From contig CAKAKS010000060.1 in assembly GCA_916700875.1 (NCBI GenBank), forward strand, positions 8,868,834 to 8,932,833: DNA of 64,000 nucleotides, read 5' to 3'. The notes beneath the pieces are model-generated. The model was not told the origin of the DNA and searched no databases. It saw nothing but the letters and a program-made list of their open reading frames with translations. The stretch is from Sebastes aleutianus. Taxonomy: Eukaryota > Chordata > Actinopteri > Perciformes > Sebastidae. The position numbers were made by a program, and so were the translations under genes. This document shows, in pieces, positions 24,859 through 36,339 of this stretch; position 1 is the first letter of the stretch; every line of letters starts with the position of its first letter.

Positions 24859-25265
24859 GAAGTTTAATTAAATCCATTAAAAGCCTTGTCGGCGCCGGGC
24901 GGCTCGGATCAATCCTCACCTGAATGTCGGCTGACTAATTGTTCCGTTAACGGAGGGTTAACGGACAGATCAAAGGCTCCGGCGGCGTAATTAGCAGACG
25001 GGAGAGAGAGAGACGGAGAGAGCGGATTAATGAGAAACAAAGGATGCTGGGAGTTATTCTCGCTGGAACATTAAATTAAAAGGAAGATGATTTTCTAGAA
25101 GGGCTGTAAACCGATGAGTTTCTCTAAGTTAAGACTACATTTCCCATCAGCCTTCATGTTTCCTTCCCCCTACCTGAAGGGAATAAACCTGCTGGAAGTG
25201 ATGGTTTTCATCTGGAATTAAATCCTTAAAACATTTTAGCTTCAATTTCCCTCTGAATATTATAT
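22716..25265. other. Mostly unique non-coding DNA
   Basis: A block at 24880-25060 carries palindromic CCGTTAACGG, GTTAACGG and TAATTAGC words next to a CA tract and could be conserved regulatory DNA. No exons are seen. Confidence 0.4.
24802..24856 (+). repeat. CA microsatellite
   Basis: About 27 units with one GC interruption near the start. Confidence 0.95.
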
Positions 25266-25271
25266 TACCCA

Positions 25272-26400
25272 GAGGAGGAGAGGAAGGAGACAGGAGACGA
25301 AGGAGAGGAGGGGAAAGGAAAGGAGAGGAGGGGGGGAGAGGAGGGGAGAGAAGGTGAGAGGAGGGGAGAGGAGGGGAAAGGAAAGGAGAGGAGAGGAGAG
25401 AGTAGGAGAGGAGGAGAAGAGAGAAAAAGGAGAGGAGAGGAGGGGAAAGGAGACAAAGGAAAGAAGAGGAGGGGAAAGGAGATGAAGGTGAGGAGAGGAA
25501 AGAAAAGGACAGGAGAGGAGAGAGTAGGAGAGGAGAGGAGATGAAGGAAAGGAGAGGAGGAGGAGAGGAGAAGAGACGAAGGAAAGGAGAGGAGGAGAGG
25601 AGAGGAGAGGAGAGGAGGGGAGGGGAGTTTAGGGGAAAGGAGATGAAGGAAAGGAGAAAAGAGGAGCAGATGGGATAGAAGGGGAGGGGAAAGGAGACGA
25701 AGGAAAGGAGTGGAGGAGGAGGGGAGGAGAGGAGGAGAAGGGGAAAGGAGACGAAGGAAAGGAGAGGAGGCGAAGGGGAAAGTAGAGGAGAGGAGGGGAG
25801 GGAGGAGAGGAGAAGAAGAGGAGAGGAGGAGAGAAAATGGAAGTAGGAGAGTAATGAAATTAGACAATTAGAGGTAAAAAAAAAGAAGAGGAGGAGGATG
25901 GGTAAAAGGAAACAAGAGGGATAGAAGAAGAGAATGAATTAAAACAAGTGAAGAAGACAAGGAGAGAAAAGTTGAGGAGGTGGAGGAGGAGGAGGAGGAT
26001 GAACATGTAGGAGTTGGATGAGAAAGTAAAGTCAATATGATGAAAGATGGAGGAGAGAAGAGGAACAGAGGGAGACGGTGAAAGATGATGCGAGAAAGGG
26101 AAGTAACATGATGAAAGAAGGAGGTGAGTAAGAGATGGAAACGGAGGAGGAGGAGGATAACAAGGAGGTAAAGGAAAAGGAGAAGAAAGAGAAGGAGCAT
26201 ACAGAGGATAAAGAGAAGAAGAAAAGTTACAACAGAGGAGAGGAAGAGAAGAGACGCAGATTAGATGCAGGAGTTAACATGATGAAATGATGAGGAGGGA
26301 TGAGGAAGGATGAGAGGATGAAGATGAAGAAAAGGGGGAGATAAGGGAAAGATGAAAGAGAGGAGAAAACAGGAGGAGGAGGAGGAGAAAAGAAGAATCA
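25272..26400 (+). repeat. Purine tract (GGAGA/GGAAA), 1.1 kb
   Basis: The + strand is nearly all A and G. The left half is a GGAGAGGAGG/GAAAGGAGA degenerate tandem; the right half is more irregular GAAGA/GATGA. A 200-codon minus-strand frame (Ser/Pro/Leu) is an artefact. Confidence 0.9.
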
Positions 26401-26481
26401 GAGTGAACATCATGAATTAAGGAGGTGAACAAAAAAAAACTCAACATGGTGAAAGAATGAAGAAAGATCCAGAAGATAATG

Positions 26482-26483
<2 letters not shown>

Positions 26484-26515
<32 letters not shown>
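26484..26515 (+). repeat. TG microsatellite
   Basis: Sixteen TG units, 90 bp before a CA tract. Confidence 0.95.
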
Positions 26516-26518
<3 letters not shown>

Positions 26519-26603
26519 ATACATCACACCCTGCAGGGTTGCTGCAACTTTTAGCCCCGATGTCCATCCGGCCTCGATTACAGCAGAGCCCGGCAGGCTT
26601 GCA

Positions 26604-26604
<1 letters not shown>

Positions 26605-26654
<50 letters not shown>
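26605..26654 (+). repeat. CA microsatellite
   Basis: About 25 CA units, complementary to the TG tract at 26484. Confidence 0.95.
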
Positions 26655-26655
<1 letters not shown>

Positions 26656-27019
26656 CCTGCAGCCTCTTCCTGTGGGTGTGTGTGTGTGAGTGTGGTTTGC
26701 CTGCCGGTGCTCCTCTCTGCTCCGAGGTTTTACAACATTTAGCTTTTCACCTCCTTCTCTCCCACTCCTCCCTTCCTTCTTCTCCTCCTGACTCTTCCTC
26801 TTTGTTTCTTCTTCTCTTCATCTCCTTTTCTTTCTTCTCTTTTATCTTTCTAAAGACCTTTAGGGCCGTGACGAATAAACGTCTCGAAAATACGAAATAC
26901 TCGGGTGTATAGCCGGATTTTCACCAAAAGTTCCCGGGTTAGTTACTTTGAGTCAAACAAACGCAAGACTTTCAACCAGGAGAAAGCTGTTGTTGTCGTT
27001 AGTCAGCGAAGTTAACGTC

Positions 27020-27610
27020 TATGGAGGACAGAACCTGCCAAAATAAAAAATAAATCAATAAACGACTCGATAAATAAAAAAATAAATAAGTCATTAAATG
27101 TAGCCATTAATTAATTTATCAAATTTGACATAAATTGATATTTCTGTTTTAATTAGCTTCTTTATTTATTTACCTTTTTATTAATTTCCTTATTTATTTA
27201 CTCTTCTTTTATTTTTTTTATTTTCCCTTTTATTTTATTTTTTTGAATTTTTTTATTCATGTATTTATTTTGCATTTATTTTTTTTGCATTTATTCTTTA
27301 TTTATTTTTGCATTTTTAATCTATTTATTTATTTTTGCATTAGTTATTTATTATTGTATTTATTTATTTTTGCATTCATTTATTAATTTTTTTATATTTA
27401 TTTTTAAATGTATGTATTTATTTATGCATTTATATATTTATTTATGCACGATTTTCCCTTAGCTTCTCGCCCCTAATCTATTTCCTCGAACTTATTTATT
27501 TAAAAATTAATAAAAAATATATACATGAATAAAAAATAGGAAAAATTAAACAGAAGAGTTAATAAAAGGGGAATCATACAAAGATAAATAAATAAAGAAG
27601 CAAAAAAATA
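27020..27610. mobile_element. Foldback element, one-ended copy
   Basis: The left terminus (27020-27044) matches the 35.3-kb element at 24 of 25 positions. It is followed by ATTTATTT-rich DNA and a central TTTTCCCTTAGCTTC similar to the other copy. The right terminal repeat is missing; similarity fades near 27610. Confidence 0.65.
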
Positions 27611-27639
27611 ACGCCGTTTTTTCGCCGCTTAGCATTCTG

Positions 27640-28260
27640 TATGAAAGTGTTCTCCTCTTGTCCTCCTCCTCCGCTCTTATATATATTTCTCTTTTCCCTC
27701 TTTGAGCTCGTTTTTTTCTTACTTCCTCTCATCCTCTTGTACTCCATCTCTCCTCATCATGTCATCTCATCTTTTTCTCCTCTTCCTCTCCATCTTTTCC
27801 ATCTTCTTTTCTTTTTCTCCTCCTCTCTGTTTCTTCCTGTCACATCCTCTCCTTGTCTCTTTGTCATGTTGTCCTCCTCCTCCTCCTCCTCCTCCTCCTC
27901 CTCCTCTTCTATAGTCTCCTGAGCCTCATTTTTTTCCATATTTTCTTTTCTTCTTCTCCTCTGTCTTCTTCTCTCTTTCTCCTTCCTCCCTTTCGTCCCT
28001 GTCATGTTGACCTCCTCCTGATCCTTCCTTTTATTTGTCATCTACTCTTCTTCTCCTCCTCTACTTTAACTTCTTCTCTCCCGTCTATTTTTCTCACTCT
28101 GTTGCTCTCGTCTTCCTTTACTGTACTACTGTATTCTCCTCTTCTGGTTCATCCTCCCTGCATCTCGCTTCTTCTTTCATCCTAAAACCCTCTTTCTTCT
28201 AATCTATCTTCTCCTCATCCTCTCTTTTGTTTTTCATGCTTTCCCTTCCCGTTCATCTCC
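27640..28260 (+). repeat. Pyrimidine tract (TCC/CTT), 0.6 kb
   Basis: It includes an uninterrupted TCC trinucleotide run at about 27870-27908. It is opposite in strand bias to the purine tract 1.3 kb upstream. Confidence 0.85.
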
Positions 28261-28261
28261 T

Positions 28262-29150
28262 CCTCTCCTCTGTATCAGTGTCCATACTCAACACGTCACA
28301 ATAAATGAAAATGAGTTACTCTTCATCAGCGCTCTGTGGATGATGTGGATGTTTCCGTTGGTGTGTCTCTGACAGACTGACTTCAGTTTCTTATTATCCG
28401 ACACTCGTCAGGAGCTTCGGGCTTCATTATGGACGTCTCTCCTCTGAGCTGAGCTCCATTAGACGACCCCAGTGTCTCCTTCTCTTCCTCTGGGCTCTCT
28501 GTCACATCCTGGTCTCATCTTCATCGCTCTGACTGATCCGGCTCTGCTCCTCTCTTTCTCCATTTGTTCTCCTCCCCGGAGGTTCTCTGCTCTCATCTTC
28601 CCTCCCTCGCTCCGTCCTTCGGCTCTTCTCTTAATTCAGCCTCTCCATTGTTTAATAACCTCAGGACCGACTCCAGCCCTGAATTTATATATAAAATGAT
28701 ATAGAACTCCCCACCACGTCCGACTCAACCCTCGCCAACGGTTAAAATCAACTTGTTTGAATAAGCCTTTACAGAACTTGAAGGAATATACATGATGTGT
28801 GTAATATTCAAACCTCAATGCTTTTACCAAATAAAATGTTTCTGTAGCAGCGAGAACCAAAAGTTGGCATCAAATATTAAAACTCATAATCTTGTTTACT
28901 TATTCTTTAATCAGAGTTTCTGATGTTATTTACTCAAGTGTCATATTGGCACAAGTATCCAAATCCAAATGATACCCAGAACTATAAATATGGTGTAAAA
29001 CATTTCACTGTTCTCCAAAATCCAACTCTGTTTAGAGCAGATAAATATACGGTAAATATTGTATAGATCCCACGCAGGAAAACTGAAAGAGCAGTACAAG
29101 GAAGTACAAAAAAAAGATGCATAGTACAGGCAGCCTTTCTAAATGAAATA
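28262..29150. other. Non-coding stretch
   Basis: Unique-looking DNA without gene or repeat signals. Confidence 0.4.
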
Positions 29151-29814
29151 GAGCTGTCAATCGATTAAAATAGTAAACAGCAATTAATCGTAATTTAATC
29201 TCAAATTTTTTTTATCTGTTCAAAATGTACCTTAATACTCTTATCAACATGTGAGTGGACAAATATACTGCTTTATGCAAATGTATGTATTTATTTATTA
29301 TTGGAAATCAATTACCAACACAAAACGATGACAAATGTTGTCCAGAAACCCTCACAGGTACTGCATTTAGCATAAAATCAAAAACATGGCAAATTGCTGT
29401 CCAACAGGCAACAACAGCTGTCAGTGTGTCAGTGTGCTGACTGGACTATGACTTGCCCCAAACTGCATGTGATTATCATAAAGTGGGCATGTCTGAACCC
29501 ATAATCATTCACATATCTGGAGTTCAGAGGTCAAGGGACCCTTTTGGAAATGGCCATGCCAGTTTTTCCTCGCCAACATTTTGTGCAAATTTGGAGCATT
29601 ATTTAACCTCCTTTGCTACAAGCTGTATGACATGGTTGGTACCAATGGATTCATTAGGTTTTAGAATTTCATATGATACCAGTATCTTTGCTCTAGCTTT
29701 AAAACTGAGGCCGCTACAATATAAAAATCACAGGTTGTGGTAATGCGTTAAAGAAATGAGTGGCATTAAAACAAATTTGCATTAACGCGTTATCTCATTA
29801 ACTTTGACAGCCCT
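29151..29814 (-). mobile_element. Nearly complete GGGCTGTCAA-family element
   Basis: The left end reads GAGCTGTCAATCGATTAAAA and the right end is TTAACTTTGACAGCCCT, so short inverted termini flank 664 bp. The interior contains all family blocks in order apart from small deletions, for example between GGGCATGTCTG and AACCC near 29490. There is no transposase frame. It is the best local copy for defining the ends and target site. Confidence 0.78.
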
Positions 29815-29819
29815 AAAAA

Positions 29820-32050
29820 ACCTCAATAAAGTGAGCGAGTAAGAGAAGTCGCAATGAATGATTTTATCCAAAATAATTAAATACAAAAAGTTGCACTTGA
29901 GTTAAAAATTTCTTGTGACTGAGACCGGAAATGTGCCGCAAAACCAAAACTAGGAGTTAAAAGGTGCAGAGATGATGACGAGTCGTGACTCCTCCTTTAA
30001 TTCACTGGCAATATAAAGAATATTCATTAGAGTTGATTTATGATTAATAGTAATTCAAACAGTACACGTTCTCTTTAGTTGCCAGCTTTCTTTTGGTCAA
30101 AGCTGATAAAACAGTTTTTACAGTTGGTGGAAATGTCAAATGTCTCGTCTCCATCATCCTCACCAAACATCTGTCGACTTCCTGCCGTCCGCTCCGTTTC
30201 CTGTTTTGTTGTTCTTAACGCAGCAGCAGCTCCTGGTTTCAGCGTCTGACCTGCTGCTCAGGATGATGAAACAGAAGCTACTGCGTCATGGTAGCCCTTC
30301 CTCTGTATCTGAGTCAGGACGTCTCCCGAGACGCTGAGTCACGTTACAGCGCTGCAGGCAGGTCGGGTTCACATGCAGGTTTTTAAGTCAAGTTGAATCC
30401 TCCGTGGAGACGGTCTCCTCAGCGCAAGCTGAAATATAAATGACATCCAGTCGAGTGTTCAGAGCAAAGAGCTCTACAGAAGCATGAACACAGATAAATA
30501 ACGGAGAGATAACAGTCCAATTCATCCCAAAGGTGTTGGACTGGTTTGTGTGTGCAGACCAGTCCAGTTCTTCCACACCAAACTGGGAAAACCGTTTCCT
30601 TATGGAGCTGCTTTGTGCACGGAGGCGTGATGTTGAAATAATGTGTCATCGTAGCATTAAGATTTCTCTTCAATGGAACAATAAATCCTCAAAAGTATGT
30701 AAACAGGGTTCATTACGTTATTGTACTTCACTACATTTCTGGTTCCTGTTTTTTTTGTTGTTGTACTTATCACATTCTCTATTGTACTTTTACTTTACTA
30801 TAGGTATCTGACAGCTGGAGTAACTGGATACGTTCTCAATAAATGTTACTTCCTTTCTTCTGTCCTTCCTTCTTTCTTTCTGTTTCCTCCTTACGTTCCT
30901 TCTTCCGCCATCCGTCTTTCTTTTTTCTTTCTTTCTTTTTTCTTGCGTTCCTTCTTCCTCCATCCATCTTTCTTTCTAAAAAACCACCAACTAACACAAC
31001 TACAGAAAACACATCACAAGCGTCAATAAAAAACACAATGCAAACGTCACTAATGTAATTTACATAGTAAAACACCGGTCAACACCGGCCTCCTGGTTAA
31101 AAGTCATCGTAAATATTGAACATATTTAATATTTACAATTTGAAATCAGTGCGTCCAGGATGGACTTCCGAGCCTATCGGGGGATGTAAATAACACTCTT
31201 AACATACCTCACACCACAGGAACATCTGGAAAGATAATCTTTAGAACCACCAAAAAAAAAATTAGGGCTTTGTTGACGATTGTTGGGAGGAATCAGACCC
31301 AAAATCCGCTGGATTCTCCTGTAGTGTGTATCCATCATTAGTCACTTAGACACAAAAACATGGAAAAATAGGGTCCAGGTTGAAAAATACCAAAGTTATC
31401 CTTTGAGTACTTTGGTACCATATTTTTAACAACTTTGTAAGTGAGCATTATCTTTATATAAATGATAATTTTTTCCACCATCAACCAGTTTACTTATTAC
31501 TTTACTTTGTCCCTTACTAATGTACTTACTAAAGTAAAATGTTGGAGCCTTCCCTCGTACTGTAAGTCTCTCCTGAGTTTCTGTATGAACACTCACTCAC
31601 AGTGATGTGAGCCATCAGTGGAGATGACTCAGGCGTTAACGTTTCCTTGACTGTCTCTTTGATGTGAGTCATCTTCACTCTGCTGTTGAGTCCAACAGGA
31701 ACGCAGAGAAAGATCAAGTGAGACATAATGAGAACACGGTTCGTCATGTGGAAAAACCTCACAACTCCAACTTTGGTAATTTTCCAGGTTTTCACTTCAG
31801 TTTAAGAACGACATGGTTCAGTATGTCCAGAGAAAAGTCTCGCTTGAAAGCCTTCAGACCCATTAATGACTTAAATCTAAAAAGGAAAATAGTGTGGACG
31901 GGACCATCAGGAGGTTGAGGACCCTTGGAGAGCCCTTCAGGACCCTGTCAGGTCCCTGAGCCACACTTTGAACTCCACTGATTGCACCTCGTTGACCTCT
32001 GACCTCTGCTAACATGTGGCGGGTGAGTGTCTCAGAGGGAGATGATCATT

Positions 32051-32086
<36 letters not shown>

Positions 32087-33410
32087 TCACTGCGTGGGTC
32101 GCTGTAGCGATTGTCATAGAGAGGTGATACGTCGTCATGGAGACAAGATGTGAGGCAGATTGAAGATGACGGAGACTGTGATGAGACTGAAAAGAGAACA
32201 GAGTTCCCTCCTCCTGGGACACTGTGTGTGTGTGTGTGTGTGTCGACAGATGCTCTCATTAGTCAAACAGGCCATCCGCCGTGTGAGCCTCATCAACTAG
32301 CACACTTCAACACTATTAACCCGACCTGCAGCGTCTCCCTCAACTCAGACACCACATAAAACGTTAACTCTTTTTAACATCACCCGCAATGGAAAAAAAT
32401 ATTAAAGGTACTGTTTCTAACTTCTTACGCGTATAAATCGGGTCGGTGTCTCATGCGCGCTCGCGTGTGGCTACGCTGTTCCAACACAAACTACATGGAA
32501 GCACCAAAACCGCAAAGTTATATCTAATGAAGCCCGTATTGCAAAACAGTGTCAACTCTTCCTGCTCCAGCCCCCCGACAACGACCAGAAGACACAGGGG
32601 AGACCGTAACTTTGGTCTCCAGGGCCAGAGTCGATGCTGCTCTGCTCCTCTGCCTGCCTGCCTTCACTCACACACCGTGCTCGTTCTCACTCGCTCCACC
32701 TCTCACGTGCATGCGTGCACACTACACACTGCAAAAGACGGGAGTCTGAAGCAGGAAACACAGTTTTCTCATATTGTTGTTTTAGCTGACGTGTGTCGTC
32801 TCACTGTTTTGACCGATGCTCGTTCATGTCTATGTAGAGCGAGCACAAGCGCGAGCAACAGGACGCTGACTTTTGTTGATTTAACGGCCACAGGTGTCGC
32901 TTTTAACAAGCAATTTCTGAAAAAGTTCAACATTTTCTTTCCAATAGTGAAATGAGAGTCTTTCCATCACAGTGAAGTTGCCAGGAAATCCAAAACCTGA
33001 GCTCACCGACTGAATCTGCAGCCCGATCTGATTCCCAGGGCGTCATATACCGACGCTTTGTCACAGCCGTCGGTGTTCAATACCGCTGCACAGCGCCGGT
33101 ATGAAACGCTCAGAGAGAGTGCTGTTGTGACATAGATTAAATAGTGAAAGAGACAAACAGGACAGGAGGGGAGGTGGATGGGTCCAACAAAGACAAGGCT
33201 TTCATCCAGGAGACCGCTGTTCGTGTCCCGTGCATTACATTTCACTTTCACGTTACAATCAGCTGTTCGTTTGTGTCCCGTGTTCACAACGTCCAGTTTC
33301 ATTTTCACTATACAAGCGTTGTAGTTTTAAGCCCAACCATGTTGTTTTTTTCCCAATCATGACTATAGTGTTTTTGTTTAATCCACAACATTAAGAACCG
33401 AGGGATCCGA
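29820..33410. other. Mostly unique non-coding DNA
   Basis: It includes a CTTTC/TTCC-rich patch at 30850-30980, the GAT tract, and a block at 32395-33000 that may be an old repeat but has no partner in the window. Confidence 0.4.
32049..32086 (+). repeat. GAT trinucleotide microsatellite
   Basis: About twelve GAT units. Confidence 0.95.
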
Positions 33411-33414
33411 CCAA

Positions 33415-34139
33415 GCGTCAGTATGTGACGAGTAGGGATGAGACAGCCCAGTCGCACAGCAGTTCATGAAATAGTCACAAATTTTAACGTATTGATTCGT
33501 GTACATGGACACAAATTTCTCATTTATTTCATGATGGTCAGCACAAAATCAATTTGTATGTAATCAATGTCATTTTTTTTTTTTTAACTGCTTTTAATGT
33601 GTGATTAATGTGGTGTTTTATATATTGTGATGTTCTTATTTATGGTCTTTTTAACTGAGTGTCTTGAAAAGTGCTATAGAAATAAAATGTATTTTTATTA
33701 TTATTATTATTGTGAACCAGGAAGTATAAAGAGCAGCGAACGCCGCATAGGGAGGTCGGGGTGGACGGGTGGGTCAAAAAACAAAGGACTTTCACCAGGA
33801 GACAGTTGTTCATGTCATGAAACCAGAAGTCAAAGTTGATTTATTTGTCACGTAACTTCTGTACTCAAGTTACACCACTTCCAAAGTTATTTTACCACAA
33901 ACCGCAATCTTTTCCTAAAGCTAACTAAGCATTTTTTTGTCACGCAACTTCCGTACTTAAGTTACGCCACTTCCAGAGTTAATTTAAATCAAACTGCCGT
34001 AGTTTTGTTGCCTAAGCCTAACCAAGCCGATCTTTTTCTAAACCTAACTAATTCGTTTTATTTTGAAAAGACTGGAGCGGAAATTGACACGTGTTGCTGG
34101 ACATTCGTAGGAAAAAAAAGTTGTTAAAAGTCGTGCTGA
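33415..34139 (+). repeat. CCTAAACCTAACCAA-type element with nested LINE tail
   Basis: It begins in the AGTCGCACAGCAGTTC block and continues through GGACTTTCACCAGGAGAC and CTTTTTCTAAACCTAACTAA. It is collinear with 52366-52862 except for an extra 140 bp at 33568-33713. Confidence 0.65.
33568..33713 (+). mobile_element. LINE 3' tail inserted in another repeat
   Basis: It reads GTGCTATAGAAATAAAATGT followed by an ATT-trinucleotide tail, as at the 3' end of L2/Rex-type LINEs. The 52.4-kb copy of the host repeat lacks it. Confidence 0.65.
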
Positions 34140-34262
34140 GGTTGCTGGATAATAAATAATTCCCGACAATGACTGATATATTTGACTTCAGGACATCTCT
34201 GACTACATACATGCTGAAAATCAAACATTCTTACTGTATTAATTTAGATATTTTGGTACCGT
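34140..34262 (+). repeat. Internal fragment shared with the 45.1-kb element
   Basis: The block GACTGATATATTTGACTTCA with its flanks recurs at 45850-45950 with few mismatches. It joins the end of a CCTAAACCTAACCAA-type repeat. Confidence 0.6.
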
Positions 34263-34993
34263 TTCAGCATGATTCCCATTACAGCTAACAGTGAAATCCT
34301 TTCACTTTAAACTGAGTAAAATCCAAACTAGAGCAGACGATGAAGCAGAAAAGCACTTTTCAGAGCGTCAGTAAATCATCGGAGTGTAAATGATGTGTGA
34401 CAGAAAGAGTGATGGTGCAAACGAAGCGGCAGGATTTCAGTAAAGTCACACAGGTTACAGATTACACACTCTTTTAGAGCAAAGATGAGATCTTAATTGT
34501 CGCGTCATCTCTTAAAGATCTTCGCTCTCTGCAGTCGCTCTGCTCTGAAACATCACATCAAGAACAGATTCTCCTGTTTTCATCTGCAACACATGTTAAC
34601 ACCCCTCAGATGAATTACACTGGCTCTTCTGCCGCCACATATTTCACCAGATTTCAACACTCTTAAGCTTGTCGACGGCTCTGCGGCGCTACAATTAGGT
34701 TAGCAGTAAACTCCGCCGCCGCCTACAATGGATTTATAATGATCTGAGGGCTGCAGGGCGCTCAGGAGGCCGCAAACACCGTAACAAAGTGCTTTGGTCG
34801 CGCTGATTTCAGCGGCCCGCCTCGGTTCGAAATAGCCAAAGTGGCGGCTTTGGAAGATTGGACGAAATAGGACGAGTGTGTGTGTGTTGTTGTTGTTGTT
34901 GTGTTGGACGAGTGTGTTCCTGGGTGTCTGAAAAGCCGAGTGTTTATCCAGACAATGGAGCAAATCTGATCCTTTCATCATCAGGACGGGTCG

Positions 34994-34995
<2 letters not shown>
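34263..34995. other. Unique non-coding block, possible regulatory DNA
   Basis: 34450-34860 is repeat-free, with AGATCTTAATTGTCGCG, CTACAATTAGGTTAGC and GGATTTATAATGATC words. No exon is visible. Confidence 0.35.

Positions 34996-35068
<73 letters not shown>
34996..35068 (+). repeat. TG microsatellite, long
   Basis: About 36 TG units; a second TG run lies at 35219-35248. Confidence 0.95.
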
Positions 35069-35071
<3 letters not shown>

Positions 35072-35216
35072 ATACCCACCAGTGCATTAAAGTTTATCAC
35101 AGAAAGAAAGTGGCTTAACTCCATTCAGTCGAAAATGCCCTTATTATTATTGTTGTGTGTGTGTGTGGGCATCTCGTACACACAGTCATGCACATACACA
35201 CCCATGCACACCAAAT

Positions 35217-35252
<36 letters not shown>

Positions 35253-35302
35253 AAGCTCTGGTCTGGTTTCTCTCATTATTCTCTCATTATGTACTATTGT
35301 TA

Positions 35303-35964
35303 TATGGAGGACGGAACCTGCCAAAATCAAAAATAGATGGATAAATAAATAAATGACTAAATAATTAAATATGTCACTTAATGTAGCACTTATTTCTTTT
35401 TTAATTTATGTTATATTTCGTTTATAAATATGTGTATTTATTTATGTGTTTATGCATTTATTTATTTATGCTCAATTTTCCCTTTGCATTGACCCCATGA
35501 TGACACACCCTCATTTGCATAATGAGAATAAAGAAATGTAAAAAGAAATGTGTAAAGAAAAGAATACAGAAATAAATAAGTTTGGGGAAATAAATAAGGG
35601 GTGAAATTCAAAGGGAAAATCGTAAGATTCGTAAGAAATAAATGAAAAATAAATAAATGCATAAATACATACATTAAAAATAAATGCGATAATAAATAAA
35701 ATAAATGTATAAATAAATTAATTAAAAAATGAATAAAAATAATACATTAATAAATAAAAAGGAAAATTAAACAAGAGTAAATAAATAAGGGAATTAATAC
35801 AAAGATAAATAAATAAAAAAACATTAAAACAAAAATATCAATTTATGTCACATTTTATCACTTAATTAATGGCTACAATTATTTTTTATATTATTTTTGC
35901 TACATTTAAAGACATATTTATTTATTCATTTATTTTTCTATTTTGGCAGGTTCCGTCCTCCATA
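35303..35964. mobile_element. Foldback element with perfect 25-bp terminal inverted repeats
   Basis: The left end (35303-35327) is TATGGAGGACGGAACCTGCC plus AAAAT, and 35940-35964 is its exact reverse complement. The 660-bp interior is AAATAAAT-rich and itself folds back: CAATTTTCCCTTTGCA near 35473 pairs with CAAAGGGAAAATCG near 35609. TA at both outer edges fits a TA target duplication, which would suggest a Tc1/mariner-like mobiliser (inference). No coding frame is present. Confidence 0.75.
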
Positions 35965-36049
35965 CATTTCAACATACTTTTTCGGATGCACTTAGCAGTA
36001 ATTTACGTCGTCACTACCTGAGAGATTCCTTGCCGGTTGGAAACGCGTA

Positions 36050-36338
36050 AGCATACCAATTTGTTTTAATGCCACTAATTTCTTTAATGCATTAACGCAA
36101 TATTTTGGAGGTTGTAAAAGCTCAGTTCACTCAGTTTTAAAGCTAGAGTGAAAATACTGGTATCATATATATCAACTAGAAACCTAAGGAATCCATTGGT
36201 ACCAACCATGTCATACTAGCTTGTCAGGAAGAATGTTAAATAACGCTCCAAAGTTACGCTAAATTTTGGCGAGGAAAAACTGGTGTGGCCATTTTCAATG
36301 GGGTCCCTTGACCTCTGACCTCAAGATATGTGAATAAA
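36050..36338 (+). mobile_element. GGGCTGTCAA-family fragment
   Basis: It carries the 5' half of the family, from the ATGCCACTAATTTC block to CAAGATATGTGAATAAA. The terminal inverted repeat is lost. Confidence 0.65.
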
Positions 36339-36339
36339 C

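Noticed and set aside
25265..26200. 200-codon and 110-codon Ser/Pro/Leu frames on the minus strand
   Set aside because: They are read-through of the GGAGA purine tract.
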